Origin: Absidia repens
Taxonomy: Eukaryota; Mucoromycota; Mucoromycetes; Mucorales; Cunninghamellaceae
Reading direction: 5' to 3'
Length of the DNA: 64,000 bases
NCBI GenBank assembly: GCA_002105175.1
Contig: MCGE01000004.1
Coordinates: 1,736,001-1,800,000, forward strand
The stretch's first letter is position 1. Each line of letters starts with the position of its first letter. Shown piece by piece: positions 46,847-59,960 of the stretch. Below the pieces are notes generated by a model, which saw only the letters and a program-made list of their open reading frames with translations, did no database searches and was not told where the DNA came from. The position numbers and the translations under genes are program-made.

Positions 46847-47783
46847 ATGACTGATCTAGTGACGGATATTCATGCCCAGGCGGTGAATTTGGTTTATGGT
46901 GTGATAGAATATCGAGCGGATGTTTTTGGACTGATCAGCTTACCCGTGCTCGACGTTATGTTTGCCTTTTTTATCCACTATCTCTACAAGTCTGCTCTAG
47001 GCGTTAACCATGCTCAAGTCAGCTGGCTGCAAGGCTTCTTTGCTACGGTTGTAATGGCTTCTGGCGGTGGTTGCACAGTGGCTCTCATACGTGGCGAACC
47101 TTTGGGTATATTAAAAAGCAATGAATTTTGGGTTATTCACAGGTAAGTTGCCATTCGGCTGAAAACACTGAGCATACTAGACGGTTTGTTTCCTTTTGAT
47201 CTAACCTCGATCTCCCTCCCTCCCTCTCTCTTATTTTTTTTTTTCTTACAGTTTGACTTATATTTTGATGTTTTCCAATGATTTTTGCTATCGACTGATT
47301 CACTTTTTGTTCTCTTTACCGTTGGTGGAACATGCTTTCACTGTATCAGATGGATTCTTGCGTGCTATAGCCATGCTACAATTTGGAGTGAATGGCGTGG
47401 ATGAAATGCTTGGTCCTAACAAATGGATGGCGCAGTTGATTTGCGGTGTTCTAGCTGGATGCGGTGGTGGTTTAATCATGGATGCTTTCCGACTTTCTGA
47501 AGCACACTGGGCTTTCGGGACACCTCGACTTTTGAAAGCGGCATCTACGGATATGAAGATTACGCTCGCTACTGTGCTTTTGTACATGACCCTTGTGGAC
47601 GAATCTGGTTGGCTGTCAGATATGGTAGGTGCTACCGCTAGCATGGATCCTGTCGACGCTCAAGCATGGGCTGCTCTCTTTTTAACTTTTGGCTTAGTCA
47701 TCAATACGAAGGTCTCTTATTGGTATTCATTATCACCAACTCCACCAAAAACGAACGAAAAAATTGGCAACAAACAGGAATAA
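46847..47783 (+). CDS. TRIC-type (TMEM38-like) trimeric intracellular cation channel
   Basis: Two exons (46847-47142 and 47252-47783) give 275 residues, close to the 270-300 of the family. Several hydrophobic helices are seen: about 28-50, 62-85, 100-120, 150-175 and 190-260. The order of features matches TRIC channels: an HYLYKSA segment after helix 1, a Gly-rich ASGGGCTVALIRGEP in the first half, and a second Gly-rich helix CGVLAGCGGGLIMD in the second half, then a K-rich TDMKITLATVLLYM helix. Known TRIC channels give potassium counter-ion flow across ER or vacuolar membranes during calcium release. The assignment rests on pattern and topology. Short TGTGTATTTTG repeats follow in the 3' flank (about 47876-47907). 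Confidence 0.75.
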
Positions 47784-48346
47784 GCTGTATGGTTACTGGT
47801 CATATCCCTTTTCCCCTACCCTTATCCTCATGTACTTTAGTTTAGTGTATAGTTTAGTAGAAATGTTATTATTCTGTGTGTATTTTGTGTGTATTTTGTG
47901 TGTATTTGTTAATCATTAAAAACCGATTATGTTTTGCCTTCAATTATTGACTTCAATTTTTAAAATAAAAATTCGAGCTTTTGCTTCTGTTCGTCATGGT
48001 ATTGCGATTATTGTTCTCATTTTGTGTGTTTTTGTCAATAAAAGTCTACGATGATTTGCTTCCATTGATTGAATTTATATTTTGTAGCCAGTATATGTGA
48101 TCCCACAACATTTTACTTCCAATTACTATTATTCCTATCTACCTCATAAAATCAGCACCCAATCCATCTGAAAAACTAGTGTCTAATCATCCTGCTTAGA
48201 CTAAGATATACAACACATTAAGAATTTACATTGAATATTTGAATACTCCAGCGGAGTGCCAGATAATTTATTGTAAAACATGGAGGCAAATAATAATGAT
48301 AATAATAATAATAATAATATATGCACTACATATACGATATTCTACA
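47784..48346. other. Convergent spacer between TRIC and SAC phosphatase genes
   Basis: AT-rich. Holds TGTGTATTTTG tandem units (about 47876-47907), the short palindromic repeat shared with 12028-12082 (48243-48290) and an AAT trinucleotide repeat (48292-48319). No gene is seen. Confidence 0.55.
48243..48290 (+). repeat. Second copy of the CTCCAGCGGAG palindromic repeat
   Basis: Reads CTCCAGCGGAGTGCCAGA, then ATTTATTG and ATGGAGGC. It has the same order and spacing as 12028-12082. Confidence 0.5.
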
Positions 48347-51300
48347 CTAAATCCAAATAGCGTGCTTCAGTTTGTATCCCATCTTCTTGAATAACCCATC
48401 CATTTTTTCTGCTTGTGTCAGACTACATATCAAAGAAAAAATAAATAGATGAATAGCTTTGTCATATACTTTTTTTTTTTTTGATTTATATTTACCTAAC
48501 AATTGGTTTGTGGACTATAAACTTGCTGGTTTCAGAATATCCACATTGAGCTGAGATTTGCTTGACAATATCTTGCACCTGTCCTTTGCATGTTGATACA
48601 TTTTCATCTTCAATAACATTAGAAACATTATATCGCACAGCCTTGAATGACAGACACGCTTCTTGCTCCACAGAGTCGCTATTGTCTTTGTCGTCGTCGT
48701 CGTCCGTATTCGATGATAAAGACGATACTGAATATACAGAGGATAATGATGAATCACTTTCTAGCCCGTCATCAACATCGTCATTCATATCGTCCTCGTC
48801 TTTCCTTTGATGTTCAGTGTCAGAAGGCAAGATATTCAAATCGTCCAAATTTTGATTGAGTAGACTGCCTGTATTCCATCTCATGATTTGGTTGTTTGAG
48901 TTGTAGTTGATGCAAAACCCATAGTTCTGATCGGGGTCACGGGCTTCAGGTGTTAGAGAAGAGAGAATATATTCGCCAACTTGAATTGATTGAATAGTAC
49001 GAAGTTCCACCCGTTTAAATTGCACCACTTTTTCCAAATGATAGTTGTAACTACATATGTACAATGCCTTGTCCGTAAGGAGAACCACCTTTTCTTCAAA
49101 CCGCTTGCTTGAGGGTTTTCTATGTAAAGGTATTATACGTCAAAAATTAAATACGAAAATATGCTTTTCATTTATGTAGTACACAGTTCTTGATTTGTTC
49201 CATTATTACCCATTTTTGTTTTCCTTTGGTGCCAAGAGCGTCCATCCTTGAAGTTTGGTTTCATCATCAGCGATGACGATTTCACAGCTGACTTGAACTA
49301 ATTATATGTAAAAAAAAAGAGTATGAATTCATTTTCCACTTCGCTTTTTCTTTTCTTTGAAGGCATAACTTACTTGCTTCATTGCGAACCTTTTCAAGCC
49401 ACTTTTCAATACCAGGTTCAGCTGATCGTTGACTGCTTTCAGGAACACGCCGAAATATGTCAAGTTTGTGATATCCTATTATATTTAAAAAATGTGAAGA
49501 TCTAGTTAAACTGTCCCTAACACAATCATATACATGTATATATACCTAAGATATAATCAATAGTAGCTTGCCGATGAAAGTCTTTGACGGTGTTGAAGTA
49601 CATTCTTGCTAGTGAGTTGGAAGCATCGTTCATAATTCCAGTAATGTTTCGCTTCCCAGTTCTAAAAAAAAAGTATATCAATGATTCTTTTTTAAATAAC
49701 AAAATAAATATGGCCAAATATCCTTACCGTGTAAAGTCACCTTTCAAAGCACTTGTTCCAGTATACATCCTTGAAAGGTAATCCCCATTGTTCGCCCATA
49801 CTAATCAATAAATCATCTCGTTAATGAATTCAACTCATTAATCCACCAATGCATGATTGCCTTTTACCGTTGTTAAAAATGCGTTCAAAATGTTCGTAGT
49901 ACTTGATTCCTTTGTCTGGATATTCAGAAATACCAAAGCGCATCAATTGAAGATTCAATATGTTTCGTGCAAATGAGCTCTATTAAGAGAAGAATCATAA
50001 GCATTAACTTTCTCTTTTTTTTTCACCCTGTCAATCTATTTTGATAATATTACCTGCACAACATTGGTTCGGTCTAGACAGTCCATGCAATTCTAAATGT
50101 ACAAAATTTCAATCAACTATCGATGTTATGCCAAGTCATAAGTATTTTCTTACAGTTCTGAATACACCGGTCTGTTCGCAATAAACTGTGTCATCATTGC
50201 CTTCCCAGAAATACCTAATGGATTTATTAGTAATGAAAAGCTAGATGGATATATAATAAATGTTTTAGCATTACTTACGCCATTTTTGTCATATTGTCTG
50301 AAAGACTGTCGCTGAGTTTTTTGATGTTTTCGAATCGCATGCCTTTGGTTTCCTTGTGAAAATCGAATTCAACATATCTAGTAATTCAAAAAAAGACGGT
50401 AAGAGTATGCGCTTCATTAGCCAATGAGCTCTTCTTCATTATTCACTTACTTGATATTTGGGTCCGCTAGATGTTCAATGTGGTGTCGGTATTCTGATCC
50501 AATGATGGCTTCACGCCCAGATAATTCGGTCAAATTGACAACAATCTGCTTTCCATAGTACGATTCTTGTTGTTGGAAGTGTTTTTCAAAGGCATCGTTA
50601 TTGATTTCATCCGATCGATAAAGTACAGGATCAGGGTGAAGTGCATAAGGTGACTGACTCCAAAAGAGAGGAACTTGGAGGAAAAAAAAAAAAAAGTAAA
50701 TATTCGTAAAAATCTGAGCAATGACTCCCTCCCCCCTTCCTCTCTCCATCAGTAACCGTACTATTTCCCACAGCTTGTACTTACTAGATCCCCGAGTTTG
50801 CACAAATGAAGCAGCATGTTGAATTCCTTCCCTGTCGAATAAAACTAGTTGTTCGGTTTCCACAAAGTTGGCAACTTGACCTTCATCATTCACCCCACGC
50901 CTTTGATACCGTAGCCCAGCACGTTCCCGACTTCGTCTTGATATCAGAACAAAAGTAAATGGAAATCCATCTATTTCAGTGGGTTCAATTTGGATAGTGC
51001 CTTGCATAATTGGTAAAACCCAGTTGTCAAACTAAAATAAGAGTAAGATAGAATGATAAATACCAAAGTGTATGAACAATTCGTTTTCTTCATCCTATTA
51101 CCTTTCCAGCTATAAAATCTTGGCAAAGATGTTCATTCCACCAAAACCGTTTATCAATCTATTGAGGAAAAAACCCAAAATGAGGTACATCGACTAGTTT
51201 GATCCACGCATTGTTCGTGATTCTTACCGATTGCCTGACCGGCTGTGAGGCTGTCTTCAAATTGGATCCATTTATGCCTTTTTTCTTAAATTCCCGCTGC

Positions 51301-52525
51301 AAGCTGTTTGTTATATCTAATCGTCATTCAAAATGAGTATCCATTAATAATTTAGATTGTTATTTTTACATCCACTTACCATAATCATAGGCAAAAATAA
51401 ACATTCCTCGACTAAATAGGCCCACGACCTCTTTGAGCAGGCGTTGTTCCAAGGCAACAGAATCATCTGCTGTTGTGAGAGGGTTGGTCGATTCATTCAA
51501 TGAGTCTAAAGCGGAAGGAGACACCGATGCTTTCTTGCTAGTTGATGAGGACGAAGTACCTGGTAAAGAGGAAAGCGAATCAGACGAGGTACTGGTATCT
51601 TTATTCGAGGTTGATGACATAGAAGACGAGGGTTTGTCGGTGGCAGCATTATTGAAGGATTTTTTGAGCATGTTCAGTATAGAAGGTGACGACGCCCTTG
51701 CTGTCACGGTCGGAGATACCAATCCGGAACCTGGTAACGGGTCTGTTATAGCCTGATTGGTGATTGAAGACGTAGATGGGGCGACTGATAGTGATTTGTT
51801 GGTCATTACTGATGTTGTACAATCATCGTTGTTAGTATCGAGATTGGTGTTGCTGTTTTCATTAGTGATTGTATCCAACTTCCTATGAGTTGTCGTCAGA
51901 TTATCGCCAGCATCATTTTCATCTTTGATTTTTGTTTCCTGTTTAATAATCATGATGAAAGACGACGTATGAGTGATGTGCCGAAATCGTATTTAACGTA
52001 CGGCTTTCCTGAAGACTTACACGTAATCCCAGAGTTTCCCGAGCTGACTGAGCGTCCAAGCAAATGCATATAGTTCTTTCGATAGCAAAAATAGCGTGCC
52101 CATACAAAGTCCCTCGCTGTTGTGCTTGCGAGATTAGTACCAGATGCTTATCTATAGCAGAGAAATAAGATGGTAAGGTATGTACCGAAGCCACTATTGC
52201 AATCTTGATTTTTTCAAACTTACTGATAAAGCCATTAAGGAGTCCAACAATACCATATACTTCAATAGATTCGATGGAAGGATCTGGTACATAGTTGTCT
52301 GGAAGAAGAAATATAAAAAGCTAATACAGGTCAGTTTCAGTGCACGCGTGCAGTATTTTTTATTTTTATTTTATCAAGGGGATGAAAGGTTTCATTACCG
52401 TTTTCTTTGATGGTTCCGTCAAAATATAGTTCAATAATGCTATCCCGCTTTACGAGAACAAAACAGTGATCGTGTACATATAGCTTGATTTTATTTTTTT
52501 CCAAAGCAGAAGATAAAGGAGTCAT
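48347..52525 (-). CDS. SAC-domain phosphoinositide phosphatase with hSac2 domain (INPP5F/Sac2-like)
   Basis: Eighteen exons on the minus strand, from ATG 52525 to the stop at 48347-48349, give 965 residues with every phase matching. Exons: 52525-52399, 52298-52224, 52151-52021, 51938-51380, 51316-51228, 51158-51102, 51031-50785, 50673-50451, 50377-50279, 50214-50154, 50092-50054, 49979-49868, 49800-49728, 49661-49546, 49475-49374, 49297-49210, 49119-48496 and 48422-48347. The SAC domain runs to about residue 700: SIPLFWSQSP, the catalytic CX5RT loop CMDCLDRTN (about 558-566), and ANNGDYLSRMYTGTSALKGD. A disordered Ser/Asn-rich insert of about 150 residues (112-260) splits its N-terminal half. 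The C-terminal hSac2-like region begins VVLLTDKALYICSYN. It probably removes 4-phosphate from PI4P or related lipids on endosomes or plasma membrane. Confidence 0.93.
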
Positions 52526-53202
52526 TATGAAACAAGATAAAATAGAAGAGAAAAGGCATCGACCGATCGAGTGACCGCCGCAAAAAAATAAAAAATAAAA
52601 AACTTGTCGGGCGTTAAATGTTGTCATGCAGGCAACACGAAAACATAATTCAATCCTGAAAATCTCATCAACGAGTACAGTAGGTCCTCCATTAAGAAGT
52701 CCGACAATGTATACAATGCGTCAAGAGTGACTAGAATTCTGAAAGAAAATAAAAAGTCATCGATGCTGTCGAAATATAGTAAAAAGGTGAAAAAAAGCAA
52801 GATGTCCAACACTTCATTGAAGCTGCAATGATGTTTTTACTAAAAGAAGGAAAACAAGAAAAAGAATAAACTCAGGGGTTTTTTGAATGTCCACTTTTTT
52901 TTTTTTTTTTTAGCTTTTTGGTCCAGGGCGAACAAAGTAATCTGGAAAAAAATGAACTGAATATTTTGCAATTGTAAAGAAATACTGGGATGCATATCTT
53001 ACCTCCATACTCTGTATGTCTGCGTTGTTAAAAAATTACATTAATGTTCTTCGGTTAGTAATCGAATCACTCCGCGTTATGCCTGTCATATATAGACTAC
53101 CACGTGAGTATTTGTTGCCCTTCAGATGTTTAAATTTTTTTTTTATTATGGAAGTTGACAAATAAAAAAAGGATTCATGCAAACTATTCGATAATCCGTA
53201 TA
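52526..53202. other. 5' flank of the SAC phosphatase gene
   Basis: Contains the promoter of the minus-strand gene. At 52910-53101 the minus strand shows two splice-like junctions around a 17-nt segment leading to a short frame (DYFVRPGPKS then stop), but no start codon makes a gene of it. A CACGTG box is at 53101-53106. Confidence 0.4.
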
Positions 53203-53409
53203 ATGACTACCATCACTTATCGTTCATATCGGACTGTGATGCTGTATAAACATAGTGGGAAGAGATTAAAGATTTATTTTGCTATGGGCACAGCGCTCAC
53301 ACTGACCCGATCGGTCGCAGAGGAATTCACACCGTTTGATTCGCTAAAAAGAGACATATTTGAAAGAGCTGTCTATTTGGAAAACCTAATGCCTTTGTTT
53401 AAAGTGTAA
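53203..53409 (+). CDS. Possible small protein, 68 residues
   Basis: Intronless frame with ATG 53203, ending at 53409, in the space upstream of RCC1. The sequence is balanced in composition (YRTVMLYKHSGKRLKIYF, SVAEEFTPFDSLKRDIFE, then ENLMPLFKV) and does not look like translated spacer. It has one weak hydrophobic segment in the middle. I do not recognise it. A CACGTG box lies about 100 bp upstream. It could also be an upstream frame or chance. Confidence 0.35.
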   Translation: MTTITYRSYRTVMLYKHSGKRLKIYFAMGTALTLTRSVAEEFTPFDSLKRDIFERAVYLENLMPLFKV

Positions 53410-53597
53410 GCCGATAAAGAACAAGGGTGGGGAAGTTCGATATTCTAAATTTGGCATTTTGAATTTGAAACCCATTTTTCAATTCCAGCATGGTAGTGGT
53501 GACTCTTTTTCCACTGCTTTAAATTGCGGCAAGTTTTTTTTTTCACTTTTTCTCTCGACTTTCTGTCCTTTTCAACCAAAGAACATCACCTCTCATC

Positions 53598-55212
53598 ATG
53601 TCTCAAAGTAGTTGTAAGTTGAATAACAATATTACATACAAATATATTCTCTGCTGACTAACGCTTTCTCTTTATTGAATAGTAAAACGACATCATACTG
53701 ATCTCGAAATGGACGATGCTGATTCTTCATCGCAGGAGTCGACAAAGAGAGCAACATATCGCTTAAATATTGAATTTGCTTCAACTCCTGGTTCTGTGTA
53801 TGTATTTGGAAGTGGAGATACTGGACAACTTGGCTTAGGTGACTCCATGCTGACTCGCAAGCGACCCATGCCGTTGAAAGATTTGGATGATAAGAAAGTC
53901 GTTGATGTGGCCTGTGGTGGTATGCATTCCCTTGCGGTTACAAAAGATGGACAGGTAAAGTAACAAAAAAGAGGTGCATGCGTGTGTGTTTGTGTGTGTT
54001 TGTGTGTGCAAGAGAAAGAGAGAGAGGACTAGAGACGAAGATACGAGTGACGACAACCAGGGTAAAACCCATGAAATACTAATTATTACTTCGATTACAC
54101 ATCTTTAGTTATATAGTTGGGGATGTAATGACCAACGGGCTCTTGGACGCTCTGGCGAAGAGTATCTCCCTGAATTGGTGGAAAATAAAGACAATATCAA
54201 GTTTGTCAAGATTGCATGTGGTGATTCCGTGTCCATGGCTCTCTCTGATTCTGGCAAGGTTTATTGCTGGGGAACGTACCGTGTAAGTTGATAGTCTTGA
54301 TTTTTTATTTGATGGCAACAATAGCGAGTGACTATGAATAATTTATATTTATTACCATCATAGTGTGCTGAAGGCGCTCTTGGATTTTCAAAAGATCAAG
54401 CTGTACAAGACATACCTGTTCTCTTCGAACCTCTATCATCATACAACATTGTCGATATTGCTGCAGGCACAGATCACTGTTTGGCTTTGACTAATACGGG
54501 TCGTGTATTTGGATGGGGGAATGGACAGCAATTCCAATTAGGACGCAGGGTCATTGAACGACGCAAGCGGAACGGACTTCGACCAGAACTTTTAGCACTC
54601 AAAAACATCAAAGCGATTGGCACAGGCTCATATCACTCATTTGCATTATCTCAAGACAACAATTTATATGTATGGGGATTGAACAACTACCAACAGTGTG
54701 GGCTACTAACGGAAGACAATCGCCATTCAGACGAAATTGTTACAACGCCAACGATCATTCCTGGGCTTCAAGGCAAAGGACCAATCAAATCGGTAGCGGC
54801 TGGTGAACACCATTCATACGTGCTAATGGAAGATGGTACAGTCTATTCATTTGGTCGTGCAGATTCCTCTCAACTTGGTCTCCCTGAATCTTTGATTAAC
54901 GAACTACACACTCATGAAAATGACAAGGACTCTTCAAAATCACTTTTCAAGAAAGCCATTGGTCAACCTACCAAAATTCCTGGTTTATCGGACGTGGTGC
55001 AAATCAGTAGTGGTAGTAATCATGCTTTGGTGACGACTAAAAGTGGAAAGGCTTACTCATGGGGATTTGGTGAAATGTATGCTCTTGGAAATGGATCGGA
55101 CGATGACGAGCCTGTACCATGTGAAGTGACGGGACAAAAATTAGAAGGGCACAGCGTACTTCGGGTATCTGCTGGTGCACAACATAGTGTTATTTTAGCA
55201 AATAGTATATAG
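53598..55212 (+). CDS. RCC1: RCC1/Prp20-type Ran guanine nucleotide exchange factor
   Basis: Four exons (53598-53613, 53683-53954, 54109-54282 and 54364-55212) give 436 residues. The first coding exon is only 16 nt (MSQSS plus one base). Seven RCC1 repeats can be counted by their closing motifs: CGGMHSLAVT, CGDSVSMALS, AGTDHCLALT, TGSYHSFALS, AGEHHSYVLM, SGSNHALVTT and AGAQHSVILA, which together make the seven-bladed propeller. The basic N-terminal segment (LKRHHTD) fits a nucleosome-binding or nuclear-import tail. A single seven-blade domain with no extra domain is the layout of the true Ran exchange factor, which makes RanGTP on chromatin for nuclear transport and spindle assembly. A 29-T run (55235-55263) and AATAAA follow the stop. 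Confidence 0.94.
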
Positions 55213-55231
55213 ATAGACTGGGCATGTGTGG

Positions 55232-55263
<32 letters not shown>

Positions 55264-55676
55264 GGTTTAATAAATTTTTGATTTGCGTTTATATATCGTT
55301 ATGGAATTTTGCGAAATGTGTTATCCTTCCCCTCCTTCCCTGACCCCTGATTTTTTGATTGTAGAAACATATAGCTTATTATTCTATTTGCAATAAAATG
55401 TATACATTTTTTTTTCTTTCTTGTTTGTGATTGATATATGTGATTGGAAGGTGAATTTGATTGACACTATTTGAAGTTTATAGGTTGTATTAAACAGTAC
55501 CATAGTATACGCCCTAAATCAAGGTAGGAATATTTGCACTCCGCAATGGGCCACAAAAGTTAAAAAAGTAAAATCATTGACTGATTTTTGTCTCTTAGTT
55601 TGTATATTCTTTTTATTCCATTCATCACCTCTCTATACCTCATATCTTTTATAACCTTATATACACACACTGTAAA
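55213..55676. other. Spacer between RCC1 and the TBC gene
   Basis: T run at 55235-55263, AATAAATT (about 55268) and AATAAAATG (about 55393) as poly(A)-type boxes, then AT-rich promoter ending in a TATATACACACAC stretch before the TBC start. No gene is seen. Confidence 0.5.
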
Positions 55677-56659
55677 ATGACGCTGGCCATTGATGAACCC
55701 TCAAAATTATTTAACGCTTTACAACAACAAGAAATTCCCCCTCGACCTTTACCTTCTAAAAGCTACCAACCAAGACGGAGGCGCCCTAGTTTTGCCCCAA
55801 CCCCTTCGCGTACTCCAAGCATGTCCCTTCATCGAAGACAACCGACCAAATCTCCTACTACGCACCTCAAGGTTTTGCCCCGTTTGGAAGAAGAAAATGC
55901 AAACCTACCTCCCCAAGTAAGAGCAGGCATGAGCATATCAAAATTTTGTGTGATGCTGTATTCTTACCATGCCTCTTCTTTCATCATCCTTTATTTAGTC
56001 TACTGAATTTATTTTGGCTCAAATTGAACGACAAAACGCAATGTTGGATAATGACCCCAAGTCAGTATCAATCTCTTCAAATGGACTCAAGGCACACCTT
56101 TCCACTCTACAAAACCTGATGAATATGTCCAAGGACCAACCAAGCAAGAAATCCAGCAAAAGGAATAGTACAATTAGCAGCAAACTAGCGCAACACACAT
56201 TGGGGGGTGAAAGTGAAGACGACGAAGATATTGATTGGGAATTCTGGTCAGCATTGATTGATGATTTTAGTGGTGTAGCTCTGAAACTCCCTCATCTTGT
56301 CTCCGCAAAACTCAGGGCAGGTATCCCATCTAAAGTCCGTGGTCTGATCTGGCAAGCCATGTCTCAATCCGCCTCTCTCAACCTTGAAACGCTTTATTCT
56401 CAACTTCTGACTGAACACTCTCCTTATACCCGTATCATTCAACGTGATCTAGCTAGAACTTTTCCTGGTGTAGAAATGTTTAAGCAAGAAGGTGGCGATG
56501 GTCAAAAATCTATGGAACGTGTTTTGACTGCCTATAGCTTATATGACTCTTTGGTCGGCTACTGTCAGGGTCTTGCATTTCTTGTTGGTCCTCTTCTTAT
56601 GAATGTAAGCTTTTACAGTAATTTTGAATGTATCTTGAATTGCTTCTCACACCTTTTCC

Positions 56660-56690
<31 letters not shown>

Positions 56691-58579
56691 ATTTTCTAGA
56701 TGTCAGAACAGGAGAGTTTTTGTGTATTCGTAAGGTAAAAAACAAAACAGAAACCAACAACACACAAATGAGGATTACAATGTTAAAAAGGATGAAAACA
56801 TATTAATATCTTTCGTTTTTTATTATTTCTTTTACTAGAATTATGGAAACTTATGAAATGCGTACCATGTTTACTCTTAACATGGAAGGTCTACAATTAC
56901 GGCTATATCAGTTTTCAAGTCTCCTGGCCCAAATTCTTCCTGAACTGTCTGACCATCTTGGTTATCATTCTGTCAATCCACCTATGTATGCCTCTCAGTG
57001 GTTTTTAACCCTATTTGCCTACACATTTCCTATTCCTCTGGTTCTCCGAATATACGATATCGTCTTTGCCGAAGGTGCTGCTGAAACTATCATGCGTGTT
57101 GCTATCGCCATGCTAAAGCGATCTCAAGATACCATCTTGGAACTCACTGAATTTGAAGATATCCTTGATTATGTTACCTCAAAACTCTATGAACCTTACA
57201 ACAACAATCCAGGACAAGTAATTGCTGATGCTATGGACCTCAGTGGTTTGATTACTGGCGACAAAATGGATGGACTGGCGGAGCTTTATTGCAAGGAACT
57301 GGAAGACGAGAAAAAACAAACCGAACAAGTAATGGCGGCTCGCTTCAATTTTTGGTCTAAACAGCAAGAACAACGTCAGCAAAAGTCACCAATTCCATCA
57401 ACTGACAAGAAGAAAAAGCGGGAATCACTTGGTTGGCTCAGCGGGAAACGGGCATCTTCAGCATCATCGTCGTCAGAAGAAGATACCAAGGGATTATCCA
57501 AGCAGCTGCAGTATCAACAACAACAACAAGTATCAGCATGTCTTTCCGGATCCAATGGTCAAGATTCTGCCATCCTCCATCAGCAAATTGAAGAATTATT
57601 AGTTGCATTATCACAAATGCAAAAGGACCACTTGGATGTGAAACAAGAGCTTGTGCAAGTACGAATGGACAAAATGGATATGGAAACAGAATGCGATAGT
57701 CTCAAGCTTACAATAAATGAGCAAAAGGAGCTACTCTCCTATGGCAACATTCATGATGACACAGCTGTCAGCAAAACCAACACCCACACCGCAACCATGT
57801 TGATGTCCCTACACCGAAACAACAAAGCGATGAAACAGCGGATACAGGACCTAGAAGCTCAACACGAGATGTCTCAGGATGCACAAAAGATTCTGGTAGA
57901 GCGATTGGTGGAGATTCAGAACAAGTACGATTCAATGGAAAACGACAAACACAAAGCTGTCAAGGAAATGCAACGATGGAAAAAGCGACAACAGGATAGT
58001 GAGCATATGGCGAAAGAATTACAATTTGAAAAGCTTCGACTGATACATGAATTAGAAGAAAAACAGCGACAACTCGACACATCTGGATTGACAGGTCGAC
58101 AGCAACAGCGGCAGCAAAAGCAGCAACGCGGGCGACCCTTATCTGTAGTTCTGGGAACAAATACAACAGCTGACACCACCAAATCCGCATCCATGAATCG
58201 TCGTCATTCACAGCAGCCGGTTACAAAAACCAGTCGACCTATGGTGCTATCTTCCCCATCTACTGAACGACACCCACCGAAAAAATCGACTTCTTCCACA
58301 CGCCAGGACTACGTGACTCGATGCAGGGAACTAGAACAAATGCTCGCAGACGCCAAACTTCGAATCGTACAACTGGAAACGGACAGTACTCTAAGCTCAC
58401 CAATAGTAGACCGACCACCCAGCTTTGACCGTGGCGACACCTCACAACAAAAACGTAGCAGCATTTACGGAAGATTGTGGTCCGCATTATCTTCCCAACA
58501 AGAGCAACAGCAAGAGCAGCAACAGTCACCTCCATCGAGCCCAACCATAGATACTAATAGTTATTCTCCTCCACGTTAG
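55677..58579 (+). CDS. TBC-domain Rab GTPase-activating protein with coiled coil (Gyp5/Evi5-like)
   Basis: Four exons (55677-55916, 55999-56604, 56700-56734 and 56839-58579) give 873 residues. The third exon has 35 nt. The TBC domain spans about residues 185-440. It begins LRAGIPSKVRGLIWQAM and carries both catalytic fingers of dual-finger GAPs: Arg233 in IIQRDLARTFPG and Gln270 in GYCQGLAF. A long helical coiled coil follows (about 520-690, many heptads, QQIEELLVALSQMQKD and IQNKYDSMENDKHKAV). The N-terminus is basic and Pro-rich with PLPSK-type SH3 targets, and the C-terminus is Ser/Gln-rich. TBC plus C-terminal coiled coil is the layout of fungal Gyp5 and animal EVI5, which act on Rab GTPases in exocytosis and Golgi traffic. 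Confidence 0.9.
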
Positions 58580-59099
58580 CATAGCTGTCCTCATTGTTTA
58601 CACTTAGTTTAGCCTTTTCGTCCCCCCCCAATTAAGTTGTAGTCACTTTATGTTATATCAAATAAAGGAAACCTGATTTATTCTTGGAAAAAATATTGGC
58701 CGATGCTCTTTTTTTTTTTTTTTTTGGATTTTGCATTGTATGAGCCAATAATGCATAATTTAGCACACAATTTAAATCATAACCATATATAACAACTCTT
58801 CAACTGTGAATATTTTATGTGAAATGTCCTTTCTCTCCCTACATCTTAGATATAATTTTTGTTCCTGAATCAAACAACTGGAGTCATACTCTTGATTTGT
58901 AAATTCAATCACCGCTTTTGCGTTGATGCTTTGACCGTGTGTGAAATGCAGATTCTGGATTTCACATACTGATTACACCATTTTATACTTTGACGGACAG
59001 TTCCTTAGGATTCAGCTGACTTTTTTTTTTTTTTTTTTTTGAGATTTTCGTTCTTTGTATTATGGCACATGTAGTGAAAAATAATGGATTGGACATATA

Positions 59100-59960
59100 A
59101 AGTGTATGCATAGTTTAGTAGAGGTAATAATATTTTATAGTAAAGGCTATGCTGGAGGCACGGTCTTGGGTAGATTAATACGGATAATAGAGTGGGAATA
59201 GACTACGATTCATATTAAGTGACCTAGAGTCGCAAATCTGTCGCTGGGGCTCTGCAGGAAAAAGAGTAGCTTCAGTGGAGTATGCTAAAAAGTAGATGCT
59301 TGATAGGACACTCACAAAGTGGCAGCAATAGTCAATTCACTCATATAATGAGTTATAAAAGGTATTTAATTTATTTGACGGAATATGGTAGATACTAAAC
59401 TAAATGAGCGGGTTTAAGTGTAACAAAGGATCTAATAGAGGTAGCGTGAGGGAAACTAATGTAATATTTAAAGGGAGGACCGTAAAAAGGGATCTGGCAT
59501 ACTATACAAGCCATGCGGAAGACTATTATTGAAGTGCAACACGATTCAACAATAATCAAAAGGGGCAACTGTAAAAAGGGATCTATTGTTCATGACATGA
59601 AAGCGACTAATGAGACACTTTTTATTGAAGAATGCAAAAAGAGACATATTTTATTCAAATATAGATTGAAACTATGGCAAGCTTAGACTAAGCTAAGCTA
59701 ATGAAGGTTCCAAAAAGTCAAATTAATGGTGGTTCTAAATCTAGATCCAAATTGAAAGGGGTTCCCCATGCATGTTGTGATCCCTGAGATGAAAACCCTT
59801 CTAAACTATTCCTAACACTAATCTAAGTCAACCATAACCTCAAAGAAGTTGAATGATGAAGAAAAAAAGGAAGGAAAAAAGAAATGAAAGAAAGAGTGTG
59901 CGAAAGAATAAAAAATTCACGTCGCGGAATTTGAAATATTTCTGTGGCCCCTCGCTGAAC
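59100..59960 (-). repeat. Dispersed element copy 6 (minus orientation)
   Basis: On the minus strand: an ACGTGAATTTTTTATTC box (about 59922-59906, with CACGTG degraded), a TTTCCTTCC tract, CATTCAACTTCTTTGAGG, CTCAGGGATCACAACATGC, the core GGGGAACCCCTTTCAATTTG (59768-59749), ATTCAAT and AATAAAATATGTC (59655-59643), then three 3' units with CTTCAATAA (near 59625 and 59535) and CTCACGCTACCTCTATTAG (59451-59433). Confidence 0.8.

Noticed and set aside
52910..53101. A complete small minus-strand gene ending DYFVRPGPKS
   Set aside because: No ATG in frame can be joined through the splice-like sites; kept only as a finding.
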